Shown here: one piece after another, positions 1-5,952 of the stretch | Position numbering within the stretch: the first letter of the stretch is position 1 | Layout of the letters: every line of letters starts with the position of its first letter | Assembly: GCA_900766815.1 (NCBI GenBank) | Contig: CAAFWV010000075.1 | Location: 1 to 14,918 of the forward strand | DNA length: 14,918 nt | Direction of reading: 5' to 3' | Source: Lachnospiraceae bacterium | GTDB taxonomy: Bacteria > Bacillota > Clostridia > Lachnospirales > Lachnospiraceae | Translations under genes and position numbers: made by a program | Notes under the pieces: generated by a model | The model's database searches: none | Seen by the model: the letters and a program-made list of their open reading frames with translations, nothing else | What the model was told of the DNA's origin: nothing

Positions 1-999
1 GCGGGCGGCGATTTCTACAGAGGAATCAAGTCTGTAATGACCATTCATAATATCAAGTTCCAGGGAAAATGGAATGTGAAGGATGTTAAGCAGATAACAG
101 GTCTGTCTGATTATTTCTTTGCTCCGGACAAGCTGGAGGCATACAAGGATGCTAACCTTCTTAAGGGTGGTCTCGTATTCGCAGATGCCATTACAACAGT
201 ATCTAAGACCTATGCTGAGGAGATAAAGACTCCGTTCTACGGCGAGGGTATGGATGGACTGATGAATGCCAGAGCTCATGACCTTAGAGGAATCGTTAAC
301 GGTATTGATTATGATGTATTCAATCCCGAGACAGATAACCTCATCGCACAGAAATATAATGCAGTTAACTTCCGTAAGGAGAAGGTGAAGAATAAGCTTA
401 AGCTTCAGGAGGAGCTGGGTCTTGATAAGGATCCGGGCACAATGATGATTGGTATTGTATCAAGACTGACCGATCAGAAGGGCTTCGACCTCATCGCATA
501 TATCATGGACGAGCTTCTCTACAACGATAAGGTTCAGATAGTAGTTCTTGGAACAGGTGAAGAGAAGTACGAGAATATGTTCCGTCACTTTGACTGGAAG
601 TATGGCAACAAGGTCAGCGCCAATATCTATTATTCTGAGGCACTGTCACATAAGATATATGCAGCAAGTGATGCATTCCTAATGCCTTCACTCTTCGAGC
701 CCTGTGGCCTGTCACAGCTTATGAGTCTCCGCTATGGTACAGTACCGATTGTACGTGAGACCGGCGGACTTAAGGATACAGTTGAGCCGTACAATGAGTA
801 TGAGAGCACCGGTACAGGCTTCTCATTCAGCAACTACAATGCTCATGAGATGCTTCGCACCATAAGATATGCTGAGCGCATCTACTATGATAAGAAGCGC
901 GAGTGGAACAAGATTATCGACCGCGGAATGGCAGCTGACTTCAGCTGGTACGCTTCAGCTAAGCAGTATGAGGAGATGTACAACTGGCTGATTGGGTAG
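1..999 (+). CDS. glgA: Glycogen synthase (ADP-glucose), 5'-truncated by window edge
   Basis: Family GT5 starch/glycogen synthase, which transfers glucose from ADP-glucose to the growing alpha-1,4-glucan in the cytoplasm. The frame is open from base 1, and the residues before the first ATG (position 37) fit the family (AGGDFYRGIKSV, then MTIHNIKFQG). That ATG is therefore internal, and the N-terminal ADP-glucose-binding KxGG region lies outside the window. About 332 of a usual 470-480 residues are present. Visible motifs are the linker GIVSRLTDQKGFDLI near residue 155 and the C-terminal Rossmann signature FEPCGLSQLMSLRYGT, whose Glu is the family's catalytic/donor-site residue, followed by ETGGLKDTV. 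The gene ends at a TAG just before a hairpin terminator. No partner glycogen gene is visible. Identity is secure. Confidence 0.95.
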   Translation, partial: AGGDFYRGIKSVMTIHNIKFQGKWNVKDVKQITGLSDYFFAPDKLEAYKDANLLKGGLVFADAITTVSKTYAEEIKTPFYGEGMDGLMNARAHDLRGIVNGIDYDVFNPETDNLIAQKYNAVNFRKEKVKNKLKLQEELGLDKDPGTMMIGIVSRLTDQKGFDLIAYIMDELLYNDKVQIVVLGTGEEKYENMFRHFDWKYGNKVSANIYYSEALSHKIYAASDAFLMPSLFEPCGLSQLMSLRYGTVPIVRETGGLKDTVEPYNEYESTGTGFSFSNYNAHEMLRTIRYAERIYYDKKREWNKIIDRGMAADFSWYASAKQYEEMYNWLIG

Positions 1000-1007
1000 G
1001 TATATAG

Positions 1008-1052
1008 ATACATCGGGATGGCTTGGACTCTGGTCGTTCCGATGTATTTTTT
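1008..1052 (+). terminator. Rho-independent terminator of glgA
   Basis: An inverted repeat starts 9 nt after the glgA stop. Left arm ATACATCGGGA (1008-1018) pairs with TTCCGATGTAT (1037-1047), including one G-T pair, and is followed by six T's (1047-1052). It is also the first unit of the palindromic repeat array described separately. Confidence 0.7.
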
Positions 1053-1226
1053 AGTTGATTTCAGAAGTCGATACATCGCGATTGCTAATCTGTAGCCTGC
1101 TCCGATGTATTGAGGTCTCAATTGCAAGTAGAAGTACATCGGAATGGGCATGCCTACCCTCGCTCCGATGTATTTCAATTTTTCGCCAATTTCAAAGGTC
1201 TATCTAAACCTGCTCCGATATATTTG
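1008..1226. repeat. Array of palindromic repeats, three full units and one half unit
   Basis: The right arm, consensus CTGCTCCGATGTATT, occurs four times: around 1035-1049, 1096-1111, 1159-1174 and 1210-1225 (the last reads GATATATT). Three copies have a matching left arm (ATACATCGG or TACATCGGA) at 1008-1016, 1071-1078 and 1135-1143, giving hairpins with loops of about 20-25 nt. Unit spacing is about 62, 63 and 51 bp. The fourth copy has lost its left arm. Loop sequences differ, so this is not a recent tandem duplication of identical DNA. It resembles a small intergenic palindromic repeat family; relatives elsewhere in the genome cannot be seen here. Confidence 0.7.
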
Positions 1227-1314
1227 TATATTGTTACATAGAATAATACCAAAATAACTAAAAGATAGTGAGGGCAAATATTAAAGAACTCAGAGAGAAT
1301 AGGGGAATAACTGT

Positions 1315-1368
1315 TCAACAAGCATCCTTGTTAAGACTATTAAGTTGTGTGTCTGATAACTGGTTCAT
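1315..1368 (-). pseudogene. IS66 transposase (TnpC) N-terminal fragment
   Basis: An ATG on the minus strand at 1368 is preceded by AGGAG (complement of 1379-1383), 10 nt upstream. It encodes MNQLSDTQLNSLNKDAC and then a stop. The LSxxQLxxLNKDA pattern resembles the start of IS66 TnpC proteins, and the fragment lies downstream of tnpB as expected. A one-base shift would prolong the frame past the stop. Too short for certainty; the case rests on context, ribosome-binding site and motif together. Confidence 0.4.
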
Positions 1369-1506
1369 AGATGCCTTTCTCCTATAAGTAATTATATCAG
1401 AAAAGCGCATAAAATGGGGATTTGAGAGGAAACGAAGGACGAAGATGTTCGTCAAAATGCCTATAAAAATAAGGGCTTGAAAGCCTCCGGCATTAAGCTT
1501 TGGATA

Positions 1507-1668
1507 TCAGCCTTTGACAAAAAGAAACAATGTGTTTGGAACTAACAGATTCACCTTATACCTGCGTTCTATTATTGATGCAAGTGAATCAATACCATAG
1601 CGCAAGTCAGTATAGCCGCACACAAGGTAGATTCCTGCAAAAATGGAAGGTACTGCATCGTTAAGCAT
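1507..1668 (-). pseudogene. tnpB: IS66 accessory protein TnpB, truncated
   Basis: A 53-codon frame reads MLNDAVPSIFAGIYLVCGYT and then DLRYGIDSLASIIERRYKV and VPNTLFLF, a strong match to the N-terminal half of IS66 ORF2/TnpB (usually about 115 residues). The family's next conserved segment, CGRRxDRIK, is lost: after LFLF the frame reads VKG and stops, whereas the +1 frame gives a Cys but then also stops. This indicates a small indel and decay. The start overlaps the tnpA stop by 8 bp. TnpB is required for IS66 transposition in known members, so the element cannot move by itself. Confidence 0.8.
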
Positions 1669-1873
1669 ATCGCACCGCCTTAATGAGACTTATCAGTCTC
1701 TGGTCAGATATGGATGAATCGACCTCGATTCTAATGCCATCAGCGGTGATGCTTATAGAGTTGAGCTTTTTGCCTGTTTCGTTAGAATCGCGCGATTCGC
1801 GCAAATCGTACAAAAACGCGAAACCATTCGGAGTTATTATCGCATTAAAGTATGGTAGAATATAAGGTACCCG
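1661..1873 (-). pseudogene. IS66 TnpA C-terminal remnant
   Basis: The minus-strand frame is open from 1873 (a TAG lies at 1876-1874) to the stop at 1661. Its C-terminus contains SITADGIRIEVDSSISDQRL followed by ISLIKAVRYA, which matches the usual end of IS66 ORF1/TnpA (G-x-x-IEV near the end, then a helix ending in the stop that overlaps tnpB). The N-terminal helix-turn-helix of an intact TnpA is missing. How much of the upstream part (1800-1873) is IS-derived is uncertain. Confidence 0.6.
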
Positions 1874-1929
1874 CTATTGAGGGCTTACCCGAGAATGCTT
1901 CAGAAAGAAGCGAAAAACAAAGGAATAAC

Positions 1930-1954
1930 AAAAAGTGTCAGCATTGATGACACA
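1930..1954 (+). repeat. 25-bp palindromic sequence duplicated inside the downstream nuclease gene
   Basis: Bases 1930-1954 match 2249-2273 at 23 of 25 positions (AAAAAGTGTCAGCA, then TG, then TGACACA). Each copy is an inverted repeat: GTGTCA/TGACAC here (1935-1940 and 1948-1953) and GTGTCAGC/GCTGACAC inside the gene (2254-2261 and 2265-2272). This copy lies 24 nt upstream of the start codon. In the phase that reads KVSALLTQ inside the nuclease gene, this copy reads KVSALMTQF. It may be a scrap of a second nuclease copy or a binding site; the sequence does not decide. Confidence 0.5.
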
Positions 1955-1977
1955 GTTCGGAATGAGGAAATATACAT

Positions 1978-2979
1978 ATGAACGAACTTGATAAAAGATT
2001 TGAACAGGTAACAGCAATTATTGAAAATGCCCGAAATAATGCCTATCGCAAAGTAAATGAGGAATTAATCTTTATGTATCAGAGTGTGGGCAGGTTTCTT
2101 TCGGAGCAGTCGAAGGAGGCATCCTACGGAGACGGATACATAGACTCACTGTCTTCATATATTCAGGAACATTTCCCAGGAATCAAGGGCTTCAACCGCA
2201 GAGGTCTTTACAGGATGAAGCAATTCTATGAGCTTTATGAGGGGAATGAAAAAGTGTCAGCACTGCTGACACAATTGAGTTGGACGAATCATCTACTGAT
2301 TATGTCCGGCTGTAAATCTCAAGAAGAACGCGAATTCTATATGCTTCTGGCAATTAAAGAACGCTACAGTTCCAGAGAATTGGAACGTCAAATGGATAGC
2401 GGATATTATGAACGTTATATGCTTTCTAAGGAAAAGCTGCTGCCGGAGAAGATAAAGTCCGAATTTAATCCATTCCTGGACTCTTATGTGATAGAGTTTC
2501 TTGATCTTCCACCGAAGTTTAAGGAAAAGCACCTGAAAAAGGGACTTATCGAGGGAATGAAGAAATTCATTCTTGAGCTGGGTAAAGACTTCACCTATGT
2601 TGATGAGGAATATACCATCATGGTCGGCGGTGAGGATTATCATGTGGATCTTTTGTTCTATCATAGGACACTTCGCTGCCTTGTGGCGATGGAGCTGAAG
2701 ACCGGGAAGTTTAAGCCGGAATACATATCCAAGATGGACTTCTACCTTGAAGGGCTCGACCGGCAGGTAAAGAAGCTGGATGAAAACCCGAGTGTCGGAT
2801 TGATACTATGCGCTTCAAAGAATGATGAAGTCGTAGAATATGCCATGAGCAGAACGATGTCAGCTATGATGGTATCACAATACCAATTGCAGCTGCCAGA
2901 TAAAGAGGTGCTGCGGAAGAAACTTCAAGAATTGGCTAATATTGCAGCTATAGAAGAAAAGAGGCATGACAACGAATGA
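1978..2979 (+). CDS. YhcG-type PDDEXK nuclease domain protein (DUF1016)
   Basis: A 333-residue cytoplasmic protein with both parts of the YhcG/DUF1016 family. The N-terminal helical domain (about residues 10-145) contains the family motif QLSWTNHLLIM at 99-109. The C-terminal PDDEXK nuclease domain (about 165-310) contains D224 (YHVDLLFYHR), the E239-x-K241 pair (MELKTGKF) and PEYISKMDFYL. All expected catalytic residues are present and the length is normal, so it appears intact. ATG 1978 is preceded by GAGGA at 1964-1968. The DNA substrate is not established for most members; relatives are often found in accessory or defence regions, and this one sits alone between an IS66 relic and a gene graveyard. 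No methylase or restriction partner is visible. Function as a nuclease is inferred from the family. Confidence 0.88.
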   Translation: MNELDKRFEQVTAIIENARNNAYRKVNEELIFMYQSVGRFLSEQSKEASYGDGYIDSLSSYIQEHFPGIKGFNRRGLYRMKQFYELYEGNEKVSALLTQLSWTNHLLIMSGCKSQEEREFYMLLAIKERYSSRELERQMDSGYYERYMLSKEKLLPEKIKSEFNPFLDSYVIEFLDLPPKFKEKHLKKGLIEGMKKFILELGKDFTYVDEEYTIMVGGEDYHVDLLFYHRTLRCLVAMELKTGKFKPEYISKMDFYLEGLDRQVKKLDENPSVGLILCASKNDEVVEYAMSRTMSAMMVSQYQLQLPDKEVLRKKLQELANIAAIEEKRHDNE

Positions 2980-3022
2980 ATTACACAGAAATACAACTGG
3001 ATAGAAAAATGTAGTGTGTTGA

Positions 3023-3304
3023 ACACGGAACAGCCAATCTCAATGCCAGAGGCTTCTGTTAACAAATGTAGCATCAGAGGAAAGGAGCCCAGAAGAATTG
3101 TTTACCGAGATAGAAAATAAATGTAAGAAGTGTCTTAATTTAGTTGCTATCGACACTACCGGATGTGGAGATAGCTATCATGCGGGATTTGTTTGTTCAC
3201 ATATGATAAATGGTGACATACAGGAGGCAATGATAGTCGGAACAGAGTTTGCTACAGAGACACTGGCCCATTATGGAGGATTTGAGGTAACGGGTGAAGG
3301 ATAA
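3023..3304 (+). pseudogene. PfkB/ribokinase-family sugar kinase, C-terminal remnant
   Basis: The frame opens after a TGA at 3020-3022. The decisive motif is AIDTTGCGDSYHAGF, the PfkB signature 2, with the GxGD catalytic base and anion hole, followed by a family-like tail ending ETLAHYGGFEV. The N-terminal sugar-binding and lid regions are absent (PfkB kinases are about 300 residues). The segment before the signature (SPEELFTEIENKCKKCLN) runs into it without the usual TxGxxG strand, suggesting an internal deletion. The only start in frame is a TTG at 3098. Non-functional; the original sugar cannot be told. Confidence 0.7.
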
Positions 3305-3398
3305 CAGTATTGATAATGAACTGCATAAATTCTGTCCGAGGTGTGAGGCGAATCTGACATTACAGAACGGATACAGCAATTATCGCAGCTCTCAATAA
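3294..3398 (+). pseudogene. Truncated zinc-ribbon protein fragment
   Basis: A GTG-started 34-codon frame overlaps the kinase tail and contains HKFCPRCEANLTLQNGY, which looks like the first CxxC knuckle of a zinc ribbon at the start of a longer protein. The second CxxC is missing: the frame breaks after NGYSN and stops at 3396-3398. Read as the 5' remnant of a lost gene; a functional 34-residue peptide is not excluded. Confidence 0.35.
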
Positions 3399-3480
3399 TA
3401 GAATTATGGATGTGTATGAGTTGGACGCGTTTTTGACAGAAAAAGGATTTGAAGGATTGGGAGTGCATCAGGCTAAGTAA
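3358..3480 (+). pseudogene. Unidentified C-terminal gene fragment
   Basis: A 40-codon frame, open after a TGA at 3355-3357 and ending at TAA 3478-3480, reads DTAIIAALNNRIMDVYELD and then AFLTEKGFEGLGVHQAK. Composition and codon use look like real coding sequence, but no start signal precedes it and I do not recognise the family. It overlaps the zinc-ribbon fragment in another frame, so it probably marks a deletion junction between two former genes. Confidence 0.3.
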
Positions 3481-3562
3481 GATATGTGTCTTATATCACG
3501 AAGGCGGGAGTGTGTCACCCCGGACTAACAATAAAATATATATTATAGTATAAAGACGGCGA

Positions 3563-3596
3563 AATAATCCCCACCAAAATGGTGGGGATTATTTTT
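3563..3596 (+). terminator. Strong hairpin terminator
   Basis: A perfect 14-bp stem, AATAATCCCCACCA (3563-3576) with TGGTGGGGATTATT (3580-3593), has a 3-nt loop and is followed by T's to 3596. The A-rich left side makes it potentially bidirectional. No intact gene ends just upstream; it may have served a gene now decayed, or sat in the leader of the lipoprotein interrupted by the IS element. The 82 nt before it (3481-3562) show nothing recognisable. Confidence 0.8.
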
Positions 3597-3634
3597 GTGT
3601 ATGAAGATTATTATAACCCCTGCGGACGAGAAAA

Positions 3635-3655
3635 CCCACGGTTTTAACCGTGTGG
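3635..3655 (+). repeat. Left-end hairpin of the IS200/IS605 element
   Basis: Bases C3637-T3642 pair with A3647-G3652, and after a one-base bulge (T3653) C3635-C3636 pair with G3654-G3655. Imperfect hairpins with a bulged base near each tip are what the HUH transposase recognises in this family. The flank (GACGAGAAAA before, ATGACAG after) is also typical. Confidence 0.7.
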
Positions 3656-3673
3656 ATGACAGTCCTGCAAATA

Positions 3674-3702
3674 TTGATATTCGAACATACATTTGGTATA
3701 AT
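3674..3702 (+). promoter_or_regulatory. tnpB promoter, probably leaderless
   Basis: TTGATA (3674-3679), 17 nt, TATAAT (3697-3702) is a near-consensus sigma-A promoter. Transcription would begin about 6-8 nt after the -10, i.e. at or next to the ATG at 3709. No Shine-Dalgarno sequence precedes that ATG. Confidence 0.6.
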
Positions 3703-3708
3703 ATATGT

Positions 3709-4800
3709 ATGCAAAAAGGTATTAAGTTTAGGGCATATCCCAATAAGGAGCAACAAAACTTAATAAATCAGACACTTGGCTGTTGTAGACTCATCTACAA
3801 CAAAGGTCTTGCTATGCGAAATGTTGCCTATGAGAATGGCTCTAAAGTAGGATACTCACAAACCTCTGCCATGCTAACTGAGTTAAAGAAAACCTCGGAT
3901 TTTGCATTTCTAAAAGAGGTAGACTCTATTGCATTACAACAATCCTTACGTGACCTTGACAGAGGTTTTGTAAACTATTTTCAAAAACGTGCATCGCACC
4001 CTACTTTTAAGAGCAAACATAACAATCATCAATCCTATAGAACTGTTAATCAGGGAGATAACATCCGCATTGTAGGTAAATACATAAAGCTGCCAAAACT
4101 CGGCTATGTCAAAATTAAACAGTCTATGGAAGTAGGTCACATAAATAACGTAACTGTTGAGCGTACACCTTCTGGCAAGTATTTTGTGGTTCTTAATGTA
4201 GATTTTTAGCCTGAATCAAAACCTAATAACGGCGGTTCTGTTGGTATTGATGTGGGTATCAAGGATTTTTACGCCGATTCTAATGGGAATGTAGTACGCA
4301 ATCCAAAATACCTTGAAAAATCTATGCGTAAGCTCGCTAGAGAGCAGCGAAAGCTATCCCGTAAGCAAAAAGGTTCTAATAACCGTAACAAACAGCGTAT
4401 TAAAGTAGCTCTTGTCCATGAAAAGATTGCAAATCAGCGTAATGATTTCTTACAAAAACAGTCAACTATGCTAGTGCGTGAAAACCAAACAATCTGCATT
4501 GAGGACTTAAATGTAAGAGGTATGATTCGTAATCATAAGCTTGCTAAATCAATAGCAAGTGCTTCATGGTCAAAGTTTTTTACAATGCTTGAATATAAGG
4601 CTACTTGGTATGGTAATAATGTAATCAAAGTACCTACAATGTATCCAAGTAGTCAGACTTGCAGCTGTTGTGGGTATAAGAATCCCTTAGTTAAAAACCT
4701 GTCCGTTAGGAGCTGGGAATGTCCGGAATGTCATACCAAACATAACCGCGACACCAATGCAAGCATAAATATCTTAAACAAAGGGCTTCAGGTAGCCTAA
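3709..4800 (+). pseudogene. tnpB: TnpB RNA-guided nuclease with one in-frame amber stop
   Basis: TnpB is the IS-encoded, RNA-guided DNA nuclease ancestral to Cas12. From ATG 3709 (MQKGIKFRAYPNKEQQ, the family's usual start) the frame runs 363 codons to TAA 4800, broken only by TAG at codon 167 (4207-4209) with no frameshift. The first ATG in the longer open frame (3595) lies in the left end and is not the start. All hallmark residues are present after the amber: RuvC-I Asp181 (VGIDVG), RuvC-II Glu265 (CIEDLNVRGM), a zinc finger with Cys318/321 and Cys338/341 (WECPEC), and RuvC-III Asp348 (NRDTNASINIL). The stop separates the N-terminal nucleic-acid-binding half from the nuclease half. Without read-through or suppression no active nuclease is made. 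The rest looks undecayed, so the nonsense change appears recent. Confidence 0.88.
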
Positions 4801-4939
4801 ACATAACGAAACTGTAGGGCAGGGCATACCCGAACAGTATAATCTACGCTTGCGGAGACTATGTAAAACTAAAGTCCTTGTGACAATGTAACGGTCTTGG
4901 AAACAAGAATCCCATTGCTTTAGCTGTGGGAGTGTCAAG
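4801..4939 (+). ncRNA. Candidate omega RNA (reRNA) scaffold of the TnpB element
   Basis: In IS200/IS605 elements the TnpB guide RNA is made from the tnpB 3' end and the right end, with the guide taken from flanking DNA just past the element. Here 139 nt separate the tnpB stop from the inferred right boundary. They contain several short GC-rich stems and end with the right-end hairpin and GTGTCAAG. The scaffold may begin inside tnpB. The guide would start at about 4940 (AAAAAGATGTCACTC), i.e. in the lipoprotein gene. Placement follows the known family arrangement; processing sites are inferred. Confidence 0.55.
4911..4930 (+). repeat. Right-end hairpin of the IS200/IS605 element
   Basis: CCCATTGC (4911-4918) and GCTGTGGG (4923-4930) pair around a TTTA loop with one T-T mismatch and one G-T pair. 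The hairpin lies 9 nt from the inferred right tip. Confidence 0.75.
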
Positions 4940-4945
4940 AAAAAG

Positions 4946-5869
4946 ATGTCACTCATTCTCGTATTAGTTGTGGCGATGAGCCTGGTTGCGTGCTCCGGTA
5001 AGGATGCAGGGAAGTCCGGGGAAGCTGATGAGAATATAATGGAGGAGTCGATTAGTAATGATACAGTTGATGAGACCGAGGAAGAACCGGCAGACGTGGA
5101 AGAGAAGTCTGAATCGGGGAAGCTGGGGGCTGAATACGATAAGGATGATTTGGAGAGTATGATTGCTGCCCTGGAGACGGATTTCGAGAGTGCTGTGGAG
5201 CTGGTAGAAAGTGAGTCGGAGCGTTTTTTGGAGGAAATGGGTAATACATACGAGGGATATGATGAGAACCGGGAAAAGCTGACTGAGTTCTATGCGGACT
5301 CGAAGGCGTTGTCGGATGAGTTTAATGCTATGTATGATGAGTATTCGGATTCATGGGAGACGATGTATGATGCGCACTCCGATGCGTGGTCCAAGATTTA
5401 CGATGATTACTCGGCTGTGTGGGGAGGCTTCTATAGTGGGGATGATGATGTTGAGGCTTTGCTTGAGAAGGCTGCTGAGGAGCGGGCGAAGAGTAAGGAA
5501 GATAAAGAGCAGACGAAGGATAAAGATGCCGTGGAACAGTCGTCAGACGAGGATAGCGAGGGAAACGGAGAAGGAGAGGATGGCGATTCACAGGATGCCG
5601 GTGCGGAAGGTATTCGCCCGGAGTTCAAGGAGGCGATGGACAGCTATGAGGCATTCTATGATGAGTACTGTGACTTCTTCGAGAAGTATAATGAAAATCC
5701 GACGGATGTGAAGCTGATTGCGGAATATGCGGATATTATGCAAAAAGCGGCAGACATGGATGATAAATTCAATGAATGGAATGGGGAAGACTTAAGCCCG
5801 GAGGAACTCGAGTACTACGTTGAGGTGAGCAGCAGAGTAACGCAGAAGATGTTAGATGTGGCGTACTAG
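4946..5869 (+). CDS. Acidic surface lipoprotein, DUF6591-like C-terminus
   Basis: From ATG 4946 the protein is 307 residues, with a hydrophobic signal segment and lipobox LVAC, so it should be lipidated at Cys16 on the membrane's outer face. A very acidic linker follows (about 17-60). Residues about 80-165 form a helical region with three 11-residue repeats of the type (M/I)YDxxSxxW. A second acidic low-complexity linker (about 180-225) follows. The C-terminal helical domain starts near IRPEFKEAMDSYEAFYDEY and ends near YYVEVSSRVTQKML, resembling DUF6591 domains of Lachnospiraceae lipoproteins. The signal peptide lacks its Lys-rich start because the IS element abuts it; codons AAG-AAA-AAG precede the ATG in frame. 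GGGAG at 4928-4932 lies 13 nt upstream, inside the IS hairpin, so expression is doubtful. Function unknown. Confidence 0.75.
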   Translation: MSLILVLVVAMSLVACSGKDAGKSGEADENIMEESISNDTVDETEEEPADVEEKSESGKLGAEYDKDDLESMIAALETDFESAVELVESESERFLEEMGNTYEGYDENREKLTEFYADSKALSDEFNAMYDEYSDSWETMYDAHSDAWSKIYDDYSAVWGGFYSGDDDVEALLEKAAEERAKSKEDKEQTKDKDAVEQSSDEDSEGNGEGEDGDSQDAGAEGIRPEFKEAMDSYEAFYDEYCDFFEKYNENPTDVKLIAEYADIMQKAADMDDKFNEWNGEDLSPEELEYYVEVSSRVTQKMLDVAY

Positions 5870-5952
5870 GGGAATAGTCATAAACAATTCGGGAAAACAG
5901 AAGCTCTTGTATATTCTATATCCATAAATCCTCACAAATCGATTCAATGGAC

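Larger units (their letters stand above)
1315..1873 (-). mobile_element. Decayed IS66-family insertion sequence
   Basis: Pieces of the three IS66 genes occur in the canonical order tnpA-tnpB-tnpC on the minus strand, with an 8-bp overlap (ATGCTTAA, 1668 to 1661) between the end of tnpA and the start of tnpB, as in intact IS66 elements. TnpA lacks its N-terminus, TnpB ends early and TnpC stops after 17 codons. Between 1369 and 1506 only decayed tnpB 3' sequence is expected and no intact frame is seen. Element ends and target duplications could not be located. The stretch 1874-1977 between this relic and the next gene holds a small palindrome (1935-1953) and a possible extended -10 box (TGG-TAGAAT, 1853-1861). 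Confidence 0.7.
3607..4939 (+). mobile_element. IS200/IS605-family element, TnpB-only (IS1341-like)
   Basis: A single tnpB gene is bracketed by the subterminal hairpins typical of this family: left-end hairpin 3635-3655 (CCCACGG/CCGTGTGG with a bulge) and right-end hairpin 4911-4930 (CCCATTGC-TTTA-GCTGTGGG) followed by AGTGTCAAG, a common right tip. There are no terminal inverted repeats, as expected. There is no tnpA (HUH transposase), so movement would need one in trans. The right boundary at about 4939 is supported by reconstruction of the interrupted downstream gene. The left boundary at 3607 is inferred from that reconstruction and could be up to about 20 nt further right. Confidence 0.8.

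Noticed and set aside
885..1178. 97-codon minus-strand frame with repeating KYIG...MPIPMY units
   Set aside because: The peptide repeat is the translated shadow of the palindromic DNA repeats and runs into the 3' end of glgA; no ribosome-binding site.
1008..1226. Regularly spaced repeats considered as a CRISPR array
   Set aside because: Units are long-loop palindromes with partly decayed arms, only three to four copies, spacing unequal, and no cas genes nearby.
1268..1387. GTG-started 39-codon plus-strand frame resembling an XRE helix-turn-helix start (IKELRENRGITVQQA)
   Set aside because: It is antisense to the IS66 tnpC start, which has a better ribosome-binding site and fits the element's gene order; the similarity is short.
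1683..1865. 60-codon plus-strand frame
   Set aside because: Shadow of the minus-strand IS66 tnpA remnant.
3595..3708. Upstream in-frame start for tnpB
   Set aside because: It would add residues encoded by the IS left end and hairpin; the family start MQKGIKFRAYP is at 3709, after the promoter.
1978..4939. A defence island combining the YhcG-like nuclease and TnpB
   Set aside because: They are separated by decayed genes, share no operon or promoter, and TnpB belongs to its own mobile element.
5292..5711. 139-codon Arg/Met-rich plus-strand frame, and two minus-strand frames in the same region
   Set aside because: Out-of-frame shadows of the acidic Asp/Glu/Tyr-rich lipoprotein; composition is what such codons give in other frames.
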